Positions 1 to 11,247 of a DNA stretch of 64,000 nucleotides are shown here, piece by piece (within the stretch, counting starts at the first letter, position 1; each line of letters begins with the position of its first letter). A model generated the notes under the pieces. The model saw nothing but the letters and a program-made list of their open reading frames with translations, ran no database searches and was not told where the DNA came from. The translations under genes were made by a program, and so were the position numbers. The stretch is from assembly GCA_905178155.1 (NCBI GenBank), contig CAJINV010000011.1:2857531-2921530 (forward strand), in the 5' to 3' direction. This DNA is from Amoebophrya sp. A120 (Eukaryota > Sar > Dinophyceae > Syndiniales > Amoebophryaceae).

Positions 1-415
1 AAAAGGAAAACAAAAGGAAAGTTTGAAAATGTGTATTTCAGGGGGTGACCACTACATGCAGAAGGAGCGTGAGAGTCCTGATTGCAATTTTTCGGTTGGA
101 AACGCAAACGATTTCTATTTCTAGTTCTTCCAATTTGACACGACATACGAATGCCAAGGAGATTCAACCACTTGGACTTCTGACGATGGATGAATTGTCG
201 TCACGGGTCTTTTTGTTTTTTTGTACGATGTCGCATTATTTTAATAGACCTGAAAGACTTTTCAGCATAATGCATCTCCAGACCTGGCCAGAAGATGACC
301 GGCGGCGGCGTCAAATTCTTTTTCGTAGCGCGATAGGAATAGGATTATAATCTGCACGATAACGAATAAAACCAGACACAGTTGTAGTTGTACGAAGTAC
401 CAGCAGTAGCACAAG

Positions 416-727
416 ATGAAGGCGTCTGAAAAAGACAGAAAGAACGAACTCCTGCACAAACGTACGAAACAGAGCAAAGATAGCGTGGAGAACATTTCAG
501 TGGGAGCTTCTGCTGCGCGCGCGGCTGTTACCGCGGGACAAAAATCAATTCTTGGGTATGTCGTCAAAGATGAACGAACAAAACCACTCAAGCGCCTTGG
601 TGACAAGCCAACTCCAAGAACATGTGTGCGCTTATTTTGTAAATTATCCTCAGCAGCACGTTTCTTCATTCACAACAAGCTCCTGCGACAAATCAATACT
701 ATGTATTCTCAAAATTTTCCAAAGTAG
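416..727 (+). CDS. Small basic ORF, possible plus-strand gene (hypothetical)
   Basis: This is a 103-codon ATG ORF. It has a Lys/Glu/Arg-rich N-terminus, a stretch reading QKSILGYV at about residues 42-49, and a basic C-terminus. QKSILGYV resembles a PCNA-interacting (PIP) box in having Q at position 1, I at 4 and Y at 7, but it lacks the second aromatic residue. No family is recognised. It would be the only plus-strand gene in the window and is overlapped by a minus-strand ORF (669-262) of poorer composition, so it may be spurious. Confidence 0.22.
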   Translation: MKASEKDRKNELLHKRTKQSKDSVENISVGASAARAAVTAGQKSILGYVVKDERTKPLKRLGDKPTPRTCVRLFCKLSSAARFFIHNKLLRQINTMYSQNFPK

Positions 728-2107
728 ATAATTATCCACTAGTAGTGTAGGTAGAGACGGCGCCAGAGGAAGAAGTACATCAAGAATATCACCAGCAACA
801 CGACCAGATTGCTTCCAAAGATTTCCATATGGGCAAGTAGAAACATATGACCTTCACATCGCCGTCAGGAAATCATACAAGCAGCCCTCTAGTAGGGTGG
901 TGATCAGTTTTTTTCGTTTTCTTGGGAGAAGTGAACAGCCAAGTGGTGCGTCGTGGAGTTGCGCCGTTGGCTGGCCCCAGCATTCACAGCAAAAAAAAGT
1001 ACAAATAACTGCAAGAACGCTGCAAAAAAAGTACAAATGAGGTAACTTTGCTGCGCGAGGTCCTCCAGCAGCTGGAGCTTCGTTCCCGCGCCCTAAGTAA
1101 CGCTAACACTGCTCTTACTTTCATATCCTCGACTACAGTCAGTCCTAGGGATTAGGTGAAGAAAAAGAATACACAACGAAAAAAAAAAAAGTCGTGTAGC
1201 CCTCCTGGTTATCCAGGAGGAAGCGTAGCCATATTAACCTCGTAATGTTTTTCCGGTTTTTCCGCAGCTGGCGAGAACCTCGAGATAGTTACCAAAAAAA
1301 AGTTCTACCTTGTACTTGTAGACGAAGTGACATCCTACTTGTTCTTCATCAATAACATGTTCATTTTTCTATGTCGCAGCATCAGTCTGGTTACGATTCA
1401 TTTCACCGCACCAGAGTGCCGAACGAGCTGCCTCCAAAGTATGGAGGAGATCATTGCTCTGCTATGCATATTGCTGTACGACCTCTTGAATGTAAAAATG
1501 TAAAAAAGAGAAACCACCACGACACCATCATAATATATTTGGCGTTTGATATCAGTTGTTGACCCATGGTATTTCAATTTTCTATGCGGAACATGAAGAT
1601 ATTGATATTGCAGGCGTGTGCATGTACATGTAGATGTACTACTAGCAACGCCCATACAAGACAAGAGCTTTATTCAGCAGATGTCTTCCTCAGAGTGAGA
1701 CGAATTGTCTTTATCGAAAAGAGTGAAATTTCATATTGGGCCTTTTCATTTGTCAGTACAACGTCAACAAGTAACAACTACAATTGAGATTCCCGATGCG
1801 GAGGCTCCGAACTTCGTACTTTCGCAGAGACTACGAGTACGACTGGATCCTTTGTCAGAGAGAATAATTTCTTTTGACTAATGGCGCCATGAATGGTATA
1901 GATACCATGTAATTGAAATTGTAATTTAAACTGATAAGTATCTCTATCTGTTGTAAGTCTATAGCTGCTATGATCCCTGTGTAAATTTTTTTCCCGTATT
2001 TCTAAGTTTTCCCAGAACCCCCGGTTCTTCAAAAATCGCGTCCTCTCGTCCCCCTGCCGTTGGAGGAACTTCCATAGCTGCCCACGTTAGAAGATCGATC
2101 TTCGCCG
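728..2107. other. No convincing gene
   Basis: Only short ORFs with poor composition are seen on both strands. A small hairpin with 8-bp arms (CCTCCTGG/CCAGGAGG) lies near 1201-1220. Minus-strand exon fragments rich in Ser/Gly may abut the element at 2113-2380, but no start, splice pattern or family could be fixed. Confidence 0.4.
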
Positions 2108-2112
2108 GTACT

Positions 2113-2380
2113 TATCAAATGTAAAAATGTCTGGGTCTCGTCTGGAAGATTTTTAGATTTGTCATGCACATTTTCCATGACCCATAATTTCTGTGATGCA
2201 TGCCGTAGCATCACAGATTTTTAGAGCGCTTTCTGACGCCTCTACCGCATGACAAATGCCCTCTCCGCTTAGCCAAAATTGCATTCCCTTTGCTGGTCAT
2301 ACAGTACAGATTTTTTTGGAATCGAAATGCAGCATCACAAGTTCGGACTCTTCCAGACCCAGACACTTTTACATTTGATA
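2113..2380. mobile_element. Introner-like element, TATCAAATG family, 268 bp
   Basis: The ends are inverted (TATCAAATGTAAAAATGTCT and its complement), including the CTGGGTCT/AGACCCAG block shared with the elements at 15229, 22778 and 55205. A perfect 5-bp target duplication GTACT lies at 2108-2112 and 2381-2385. The flanks are open in more than one frame, so the host gene is not resolved. Confidence 0.9.
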
Positions 2381-2422
2381 GTACTAAACTCGGAAGACGT
2401 GTGGGTACGCCAGGTGCCGGCC

Positions 2423-2493
2423 GCCTGCAAGCGCTATCATGAGTAGTGACACGACGACCCTCGAGCTTGACGCTACGTTTTTGCCGATCATAA
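2423..2493. repeat. 71-bp direct repeat, copy 1
   Basis: This is identical to 3260-3330 over 71 bp. On the minus strand it contains an ATG followed by a short peptide with a hydrophobic stretch (VVVSLLMIALAG); on the plus strand it reads MSSDTTTLELDATFLPII. The two copies bracket a 766-bp unrelated segment. A further 20-bp partial copy lies near 3231-3250. Confidence 0.95.
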
Positions 2494-3259
2494 AAATTAT
2501 GGCCCGGACAACTCGTGATTTGAAAAAGCGTTTTCTTTTTTTAATATAGCTACTTCGGCGATCCTTCTGCTACGCCTGAGGCAAATGGTTACTTTTGTTC
2601 CCCCTTGGGGTAGCTACTGATGAAGGTAGGTAAGCTAGCTATCTAATGAACTTGAAGAAGTTGCGACGGCCAAGAGTCATCACGATCGTCAGGAACAAAC
2701 GGCGCCATCGCGCATCCGTTCCCCTAAGCATCGCCTTGCCAGATTTTGAGTGGTCGGAAGTAGATCGCGCCCTCATTACAAGTAAGCAAGTTGGAGGGAC
2801 AAGCTCAATTTGAAGAATAGATTTGCAGTACAAGTTCGCGACGACTTGCCCTCCCGATGTGGGCTGGTCGGGGGCCCTATAGGGATATCCATATCCCTTA
2901 CAGGGAACATAAAGGGATATATGGATTTTCGGGCGAGCGAAGGGCTGAGTCAGGGGATCAGTCAGGCGGATCATGATCCCCCCTGATGATCTCCTCAGAA
3001 ACGCGGCAAGGAAAAATCAGCATAGCGCGCAGGCTAGCTTCAAAGGGGGGGATCGAAACAGGGGATCTCTATCCCTTCCAAATCGAGGCGGGTTTGAAGG
3101 GATCGCCAGGGGACATCATAGGGTGTGATCATAGGGTGGGGGGTGAACTATCCCCCCCCCCGGAGGGGTAAACCACCCCCCTGGAAGGAAAAATAGTCAA
3201 GACATGCACCATCCGGGAACGCGTCACACAGGCGCTATCATGAGTAGTGAAGCGTCAAG
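2494..3259. mobile_element. Insertion between 71-bp direct repeats
   Basis: The segment begins AT-rich and becomes rich in short GGGAT/ATCCC motifs (about 2880-3180) with C-tracts near 3150-3180. It has no coding potential that I recognise. Its layout (unique DNA between long identical direct repeats) matches the insertions at 38267-42608 and 50365-51630. Confidence 0.6.
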
Positions 3260-3330
3260 GCCTGCAAGCGCTATCATGAGTAGTGACACGACGACCCTCG
3301 AGCTTGACGCTACGTTTTTGCCGATCATAA
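3260..3330. repeat. 71-bp direct repeat, copy 2
   Basis: Second copy of the repeat at 2423-2493; identity stops abruptly on both sides (period 837 bp). Confidence 0.95.
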
Positions 3331-3504
3331 TTAAATAAGTACAAATGCATATGCAGACATATTAGACAAAAATGGAATTTGTAATACCCTTAGGCCCCTT
3401 AAAATGCTATTGCTAGTAAAAGATACATGCTCGGCGAGGACCAAGTGCGAGTGCATACTTACTAGAAGAAAAGAACAGGAGGAGGGACCACATCAGGGAG
3501 GAGG

Positions 3505-6500
3505 TCAAGATCTTGTCACTGATGATAAGCGCCGCTGGACGTTTGTTATCCTGATTAAAAACGTCCCCACACCAGAGTCAAGATGGGAAATCTGCTAGAC
3601 AAACCAACCAGCTTTGGTTGTTTGGCATGACAAGTTTGTCCTCGTAGTGTAGTCTGTTTTAGGTAGGTCAGCAGCATTACAGACCTAGCATAGCATGCTG
3701 ATTCTCGCAACACAAATTCCAAAACACAAATAGAAAATGCTTCTCATAGGGCTCCGCATGAGAAACTTTTTATTTTTGGCATGCAGAATTGCATGACAAC
3801 TCTGGGGTGGGGATGTTTTTGCACGGGATATTTATAACGCTCTCGTTATCGCTGTCGGACGAGAACACCTGGGCATCTGTGTGGTCCGGGTTTTCAACCG
3901 CTCGTCGCCGCCCGGCCTGGGCCTGTTCTACTTGTTGTTCAACATCAGATGGTGAAAACAGGTTGTCAATCCTTTCCTGCTCGGAAACAGCCCCGCCGTC
4001 ATAATACGAGCTGCCCTCGCCGTACTCGAAAGACGATGAAAAGCTGCGGTTTGTAATTGTTTTTCCCGTTGCAGCTCCTACAGTTTCTGGAGGTTGACGC
4101 GTTGGCACAGCAGGAGCAGCAGCAGGGACGACAGGAGCTGAAAGAACACCACGAAGTCCTGAAGCTTTCTTGTCCACCACGTCTTGGTCGCCACCAGCTC
4201 CGTCCTGGTCCTGCCCAGCACTGGAGGTAGTTGTGGCTGTCGTGCTGTTAGCCATGGAATTCGTCATCGTCGAGTTAACCCGTTGTACTTCGTCTCTGTC
4301 TTTCGGAGGTGGATGAAGGTGTTGCTGTGCTCGCTCGTCAACTAGACGATAGCGGTCATCTTGTTGTATCTTGACGCCCGGCGACGCAAGACGCTTGCCA
4401 CTGTTGCCAAACGACCCGCCGGCACGGCCCAGCACTGCTTGTTCCCCATGGTTCAGCTGCTGCGCAAAAGACATCAGGCTAGAGGCGCCGGACCGAGAAC
4501 TCTGCGAACGGCTCAACGAGTTAGTACTAGGGTCCACGCTGGACGAGAGGGAGTCCCTGGCAGACATGTCATTGAAAAAAGAGTACCGGTTCTGCTCTTG
4601 TTGAGAGGTTGACGTGCTGTATGTTGTGCTGTGCGTTCTACTGTTCCGCGCTAGCGCAGCTAACTCATGACTCATTCTCATTTGCTGCAGAGTCGCACAA
4701 AAATCGCTGCTTCCTGCGGGAGACGTGAACCGCTGCGGATCTGGATCTAGTTCTGCGCCGACGACGCCCTCCTGTTCGGGCGGCGACACAGCCGCTGCCC
4801 TGGAAGTCGATGAAGATGCTGGCGCACCACGTCCTCCCCTGCCGCTCCGGAGAAGGTCCGGCGCGGGCGCTGTTCTTTTTCGGTCGCTTGCTTTATTCTT
4901 GGTGCTGCCTAGTATCAGTTGCTTCACCCGATCGTGCTGGACTGGGGGAACGTCGATGCCATCGTCGTCCCTAGAGCTAAAGGAAGCTTCGGCACCAGTG
5001 CTGGAATTAGAAGGCGAGTAGTTAACGTCCTCTAAACGAGCACTCGCACTCGCTTCCGCACCGGCAGTGCGAGCGGCCATCGAGGCGGGCGGAGATTTAA
5101 TATTCCGCCATGATTCAGCACCACCTAAGCGCGGCACAGCAGTCTCAGCAGGACCATGATCCTGTAGTTGATCGCAGCTGCTGGTGCACCAGCTTGTTCT
5201 TTTGCTTGACGACAAATTTGTCCCGTCCACCGATCTTCCCTCAGTGCAAGATGAAACGTCCCCCGCCCAGCGCTCGCTGGAACAACTGCTTTTACTGTGG
5301 CTGGCACAACGTCGGTCGTGTTCGTCGTCAACGGTTCGGATGTGAAGAACTCGATGCAGATGGTGTTCGTGCACGTCGACCTCAGCGGGTTGTTCACGAT
5401 TGGTCACGGTGCCACTGCAGCTCAAGGTTTTTTCTTTTTGTTCTTCGAAGCCAATAATATGCATCGCAAATAACAATCCGGGTCTGATTGAGCATGAACA
5501 ATCTGCGTCGGATGAAGACAAAGTTCTGCAACACTTTGTCAGAGAACCCAGATCGATATTTGCAATGCATAGCCAGCTTGTTCCATTCTGTCGCACGCCG
5601 TAGCTGGTCCTCCTCCTCGTTGATCGTCCAGCGGTCGAGAAGCTGCAGCTGCGCCATTCAATGATTCATCTCCTTTCATCTTGTTTGGAGGGGACGAGGA
5701 CCTCCGCGTACTCCTGGCGCAGTCGGTGCTGAGCTGAAGCTGTTGATGCACTGTCGTGGCACCGACGTGCCCATCACACCACTCGCTGCTCTGTGCCAGT
5801 TGCCGCACCACCTCGCGGAGGGGAACCGAGGTCATTAAGCGAGCAGGCCGAGTTTGGTCATGATGATCTCGTCCGGGAGGTTCTGTGGCCGCGGAGGCAG
5901 CAGCACCTCCAGCAGCAGAGGTTTTATAGGCTGGTTGCTGTGGCTGCACTACCTTTCGTAGATCCTCTCCGCGTAACACCCTTGCGGCCGCGTCAGCTTC
6001 TGCTGGGTCACGACAATTCGTTCGGTGATGATCGCGAAACAGCTCGTGTAGAATCTTGGACTGTTGACTCTCCGTGGCCTGGCTAACGCTGTCCCTACCA
6101 TCGCCGACATTGTCGTATTGCACCGCTAATGTGAATATGCATGGCAAATATGTCTACGCCGTCTTGAAGATTGCAAGATTTGCTATGCTTGTCTGTTAAC
6201 ATGAATGCCTCTCCTACTGAGCTCTGTGACAAATGAGAGACGCGTATTAAATGCGAGAAAGACCTTAGCTTCACAGACTTGCATCACAACTTTATTTTTC
6301 CAGGAGGCCCGGACATATCTACCTTCATAGAACTCGACGACAGGCGGTCGTCTGCCCTGCTTGTCGTGCCCCCGGGGCTGTGCGGACAATGTTGAGTTTG
6401 TTCCCGGTCGCGCTCTACGGGAGCACCTCCTCCACATCCGGACACGTGAAGCTTGTTCTGCGCATCAAAACACTTCGCCAGCTGCAGACTTCCGCTGTTA

Positions 6501-9500
6501 TTTTCCAAGTTGTCTACGAAGGTGGCATCTTGTTCTGCAGCGGCCACGACTTCTCCGCGCCCGGACCAATCCGGCAGGTCCTCCTCTTGTTCCACCTCAT
6601 GCTGATTATACATTTTGCTCGACTTCTGCCGACGAAGTACAACAACGGCGGGGGTCTGTTGCGGTTTTTGCTGGGGCTGCTCCGTGTCCTCTCGTGGAAG
6701 ACGAACAGCAGGCAAGGGAGTGGTTAATATTGCAGCTTCCGTCGCCGCCCCTCCGGCGGTTAACTGTGGCCGATGTCCTCGTCGTGGTGGTCCTGCACCA
6801 GTCCCTGTGGCAGAAGACGAGGACGGCGTTTGGATGAATCTAGCCGGCTCTGCTGAGCGCCGCACCTCCTTGTTCCTGCTCTCTACTATCATGTCTTGCT
6901 CACAGCAGTCTCGCAGTAGCTCGTCCACTGCTCTTGTATCCACAAGTCGTCGTGGCTCTTCACCCTTATTTCCAAGAAAGCCATTAGCTTGTCCAGGTGG
7001 ATCCTGTAGCTGCTCCTGCTGCGCACGGACTTGCTGCAGCGGATCAGGATAGCCCAGTGAGCTAACGCAGGACTGGTAGGACGTGCACACAGATTCGGAT
7101 GCATTCGGCGGCAATTGTACTACGGGAGGTGGGCACCCCCGCTTTATTCTTCTGTCTGCAGCTTGTCCGCGTGTCTCGTCGCAGTGAGCTGAAAATTAGT
7201 TGGGAGTCGGAATCTGAGTCGAGATCGAGAACGAGAACGAATTTTTGTAATATCAACCCGCATGCGAAATAGACACACACTTTTGCACCGCCGTGAAATT
7301 GTGCCTGAGTCCCCCCTCATCCTCAAATGCTCTGCCTCTGCAGCATGCTGGAGCGAAAAATACTTCTACAGTAGTATAGTTACTTTGAAAAATGGCATCT
7401 TTCAAAAGCAAAAATGTAGTACCACTTAGTACCATGAAGTTCCTCTAAGCTTGCGCCAGCAGCCTCATCCGCACTGGAGTAGCTGATTCCCAATGTTGAC
7501 CTCGGAGTTAACTGTCCCTCATCTTCGGACGAAAGCGGGGCCACGTGGATGCTGCTAGCACCGCGCCCCCTGTTCCGCCGGCTCGCCACACACGACCAGA
7601 AGGAGTGCCAAAGAAATACGTAGCACCGCTCGCAGGCTCGAGTTGTCCCTCGCCGCCAAACGCTGATGCTGGGGCGTATGCTTTCTTGTTTTTCGCCGCC
7701 TGTAGAAGTTCTTGTGTAGTCCGGCTGGTGCTCAACAGCTGTAGAAGCAGCGTCCTTTCCTTTGTTCATCGCATGTAGATGTACGAGGTTGATAGCTCCT
7801 GCTGGGCGGCCTTGAAGATGCAGTTTGTTTTCGTCCCCCTGTATGTGCAGTACATCTACATCTCCACTTCCACTTCCGCACAGAATGCCTCCGTGCCGGT
7901 CATCTACCCCGCGGAGGTGTTCCAGACTGTCTTTTTTATACGGGTCTACCTCGCACAGGCTCGGCGACTTGCTACTGTTTGTCCTACAGGTAGTACTAGC
8001 GGGGCCAGTCGCGGTGCTGGTGAACATGCTTTGTTCGGACGAGCCGGCAGATGAATGGTGCTGGAGATGATGAGCAGCTGGCTGATTGTCGTGCTCTACG
8101 GCCACGCCTTTTCTTGGAGGCGTTCCACTTCTTTTTCCCAATGTTGTTGATTTCGGCTGCAGAAACGAAGAAGTTGATACTGTTCCAACTTCTCCTGCTG
8201 CCCGCCGTCCTCGCGAAGGACTTTTTGTACTATCTGCGTTGGACGTGAAGAACGACGTCGACCCACCACGGCTTCGTATGATCTCCTGCTGCTTCATCTG
8301 AAGTTCGTCCTCGCAGCGCTCTAGGTCGTGCTCGTCCTCGTGGTCCACCTCCGCATGATAGTCTGAGGAACAGCCTGCCTCGTCATTTGAAGACGACGTT
8401 AGTACACTACCTGCTGTGCCGCCGGGTCCTCGTGCAGCACGACCTTGTTGTGCAAGTAGATCGTGGCGGTGCTGGTTCTTCGCGGGACCACGCGCTAATA
8501 GACTTTGCATCGACGTCACGGAGGCGCTTAATAAACTCGCTGCGTCGTCATCAGGAACAAAAGTGAGACCAGCAGCTGGAGCACCAATAACTTGCGGAAG
8601 AATGTTGTTCATGTTGACCTGGACTCCGGTTGAGGACGAGCCCTGTTCTTGTGAGGACGACAGTGGCGGGTAGGAGGTGCAGATTGAGGCCGCGCTGCTG
8701 TCGCTGAAACTGCGTCCTCCGATACAACCTCTGGAAGACGACAATCGCGAGGTCGGCGACACGCACGCGGAGGCGCCGGATGCGGACCCCCCTGTCGTCG
8801 TGCTTTGGTGCTCGCAAATGGTTGCCGGCGGCTCGGTGGAAGACACCGAGGACGAGCGTGGACCACTACCGTGAAGGATATAGTGCGTCGCCGTGGAGGT
8901 CTTCTGCTCGTTGGTTTCAAGCTCGTCCTCGTCCTGCACAACTTGCAAGCGAATGCCCTTCTGCGGTTGAGATGAAGAAGCACAAGCGCCCTTATTTGAT
9001 GGTGCAGAAGATGAAGCTGCTGCAGCTGCGCCACCTCGTGCGTAATTCTCACCCGCGGCCCCCTCGCCTCCTCGCGCCGAAGATGCTGAAGTAGAGCTGG
9101 TTTTATTCCCGCCACCAACTGTGGTAGAGAAGATCGAAGTTTTTCCACCCGATGAAGAGGCTTTTGACGCACGACTTTTCGTACTGCTACTCCCCGTGGA
9201 GGTTCGAGTCCCGGTGGCAGTTCGCGTCGCCCGGCTGAGCATCATATGATCAGAGGAACTAGTACCCAGGACCTCCACTTGCTGAAAGTACGGCACGCCG
9301 TCTGCCATCACCGCGCCGCCCGCACCCGTTGTAGTAGCCATGATCTGTGCGTAGCACGGGGTAGCGTCCGGCTGCACAAGTAGTTGCAGTTGTTGATGTC
9401 GCCGCTGGTGTCCACCTCCACCTCCAGGCCGCGCTTGGTGCTGTTGGTCCTCTTGCCGTTTAGTGTCTTCATTTTTGGCTAAAAATTGTACGTCACTACA

Positions 9501-11247
9501 AGTTGTACTCTCTTTGAAAACACCAGCAGGAGAGGAGGACGCAGCTCCTGCACCAGTTGGGGATTTTTTTTTCCTGTCCCGAGGTGGACCCGCCAGAAGC
9601 GATTGCGCCAGTATCACAGGAAAAAGTGTTAACGTTAACGGAATTTGTGATGCAATACAGCATCACAAAACGTGCCCAAATTTGTAATGCATAACATGCA
9701 CGCTGGGCAAAATTTGTCATGCTCATTTGCAATCCATGAAAACCGTTAACGTTAACACTTTTTTGTTTCATAGCCAGCGGGGGCGGACCAAGAAGATCTC
9801 CTAGTCCGATCGCTTGAACAAAGGGGCTGTCGCGTCCTTTTGACGTCGGAGATGAGTTTTTACTTTCGTAATATAATCCCTGTAGCTGTTTGCTCGTGGT
9901 GCCTTGAGGCGGCTCCGCTATTTGTTGTAGTTGTTCTGCGTGTTGATCAATTTCATCTCCGGTTCTTGCTCCTCCAATGAGGGGTTCGCGCTCTACCTGT
10001 TCCACCCCGCGCCAACATCGTGAAGACGACGAGGCCGGCTGTTCTACTCGTCGACCGCCCGCCCGTCCAGGTGCGGGAACCGACATGAAGGAGCAGAGCG
10101 ATGCGAGCGCGCGACCACGACGGGGAACGATGGGACAACTCTCAAACTTTTTCGGCGATAGCAGGCCCCTCGTCTCCGAGGACGAAGAAGCATTTGCTGC
10201 GTCCTCATCCTCGTCATGAAACAAACAGACGCCTGCCGCACCCTGTTGGGTGGCCGGCGGGGCGGTATGGCGTGGCTGAACGCTACGACCACCTCCACCT
10301 GGCACTACCTGCTTCGAACGCCCGCCCTTCCGCAAGCGCAGGGTGTGATTGCTGCGCAAACTGGCGTCCCGCGCAGACGACTGCATCAAAAGCGCAGGTT
10401 CTTGTGAAGACGCGTTTCTAGCTTGCGAAGTAGAGGTCGTTATGTTGTTGAAATAAGCGCGTGCCGCTCCAGGAAGCGCCAGCAGTTCTATCGGGGACTG
10501 GTCTTCAGAGTGGAATGGTGCCTCTTGCTGCAGCACCGTCTGCAAGGTCGAGGGCGCCGTGTAGTGTCTGCGGAACACGCTCATGTCAATTTGTGCTGCT
10601 TCAAACGCTGCATTCGAAGTACACATGGTGCAGATCGCGTCGGGAGATGACATGGGTCGCGGGAGATGCGCTGGAGGCGGGCCAATTGAAGCTTCTTGCT
10701 TTTTGGCGATCTGAAGAACGGGCTCTTGCCCGGATTCCGAACAACAAGCGTCACGAAAAACGTCTTTCGTGTAGTTCTTTTTGTTCGGCTCGGACGGCGA
10801 AGTAGGAGTGCCGGCATTCATCATCAGCTCGACGTCGCTACTAGCAGTCTTGACGCTCCCCTCGTCCACGGCCATTGCCGTGGCGTTTAGAGTGGCTAAG
10901 TCGTTAATGACGTTTGCCAGAAGGTTCGCCGTTAGTTCCTCGAGCTCGACGTCTTCGTCCTGCCCCGGTTTAGTATTTGGTGCTGCTTCAACTGGTAGAG
11001 ATGCAGCTGGTGGTGGTGCAGAAGAAGTACTACTCTCGACTACTTCCACCTCGTCCAGAGCAGGAGCTTGGTAAGCTTGCTCGTCGGTGTTGCTTTCGTG
11101 ATAGGACCTCGGAGAAGCTCCAGCGCCACTAACGACGCGAATCGTGATAGGATTGCACAGCAGTTTACTTGCCACGGCAATTATTCCCGCGATATATAAC
11201 AGCGACGCAGCATGAACATGCCGCAGCCGCTTCTGCGTGTCGATCAT
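3505..11247 (-). CDS. Very large low-complexity protein with N-terminal membrane anchor, unknown function
   Basis: The start chosen is the ATG at 11247; an upstream GTG is closed off by an in-frame stop. A hydrophobic helix (LLYIAGIIAVASKLL) at about residues 15-30 looks like a signal anchor. The rest is Ser/Thr/Ala/Gln/Asp-rich with basic patches. Exons: 11247-about 9764; about 9616-7433; 7188-about 6298; about 6130-5572; 5449-3831; 3541-3505. The 7432-7189 intron is GT-AG with matching phase. The other gaps are inserted elements (9621-9763, about 6137-6297, 5454-5571, 3547-3830). The 5454 and 3547 junctions are frame-consistent; the junction near 6.2 kb is unresolved. The predicted length is roughly 2300 aa. 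Ending the last element slightly differently would give a longer hydrophobic C-terminus. No domain is recognised. Treating this as one gene is an inference from the phase matches. Confidence 0.55.
3547..3830. mobile_element. Introner-like element, TATCCTG/TATCCCG ends, 284 bp
   Basis: The plus-strand left end TATCCTGATTAAAAACGTCC and the reverse complement of the right end TATCCCGTGCAAAAACATCC are inverted repeats, extending into a CCCCAC.CCAGAGT block. The flanking 5-mers are TTTGT and TTTAT. The element lies just before the stop of the giant gene; removing it plus one 5-mer gives a 12-codon tail. Confidence 0.8.
5454..5571. mobile_element. Introner-like element, about 118 bp
   Basis: The ends are TATGCATCGCAAATAACAAT and the complement of ATATTTGCAATGCATA, with GGGTCTG/CAGATCG-type inner blocks. 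GCCA occurs at both flanks (450-453 and 572-575). Removing the element and one GCCA joins MEQAG to FEEQ in frame in the giant gene. The left boundary is less regular than in other copies, with four extra bases. Confidence 0.75.
6137..6297. mobile_element. Probable introner-like element, boundaries uncertain
   Basis: This segment has TATGCATGGCAAATATGTC at one end and TTGCATCACAACTTTATTTT at the other, which are typical element modules, and it breaks the open frame of the giant gene. I could not find a target duplication or a unique in-frame join. Confidence 0.45.
9621..9763. mobile_element. Introner-like element, GTTAACGTTAAC family, about 143 bp
   Basis: The terminal inverted repeats (AAAAAGTGTTAACGTTAACG and complement) are nearly perfect over about 20 bp. 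The interior carries the usual TTTGTGATGC/GCATCACAAA modules. It interrupts the giant gene; the required deletion length (1 mod 3) fits element plus 5 bp, but no clear target repeat is visible. Related ends occur at 13414-13606 and, more distantly, 23728-23940. Confidence 0.8.

Noticed and set aside
3547-3600. Alternative C-terminus of the giant protein with a membrane helix
   Set aside because: It requires leaving part of the element end in the mRNA; the 5-bp rule that works elsewhere gives an earlier stop.
9190-9230. GGTTCGAGTCCC resembling a tRNA T-arm
   Set aside because: It lies inside a long coding frame and has no partner stems.
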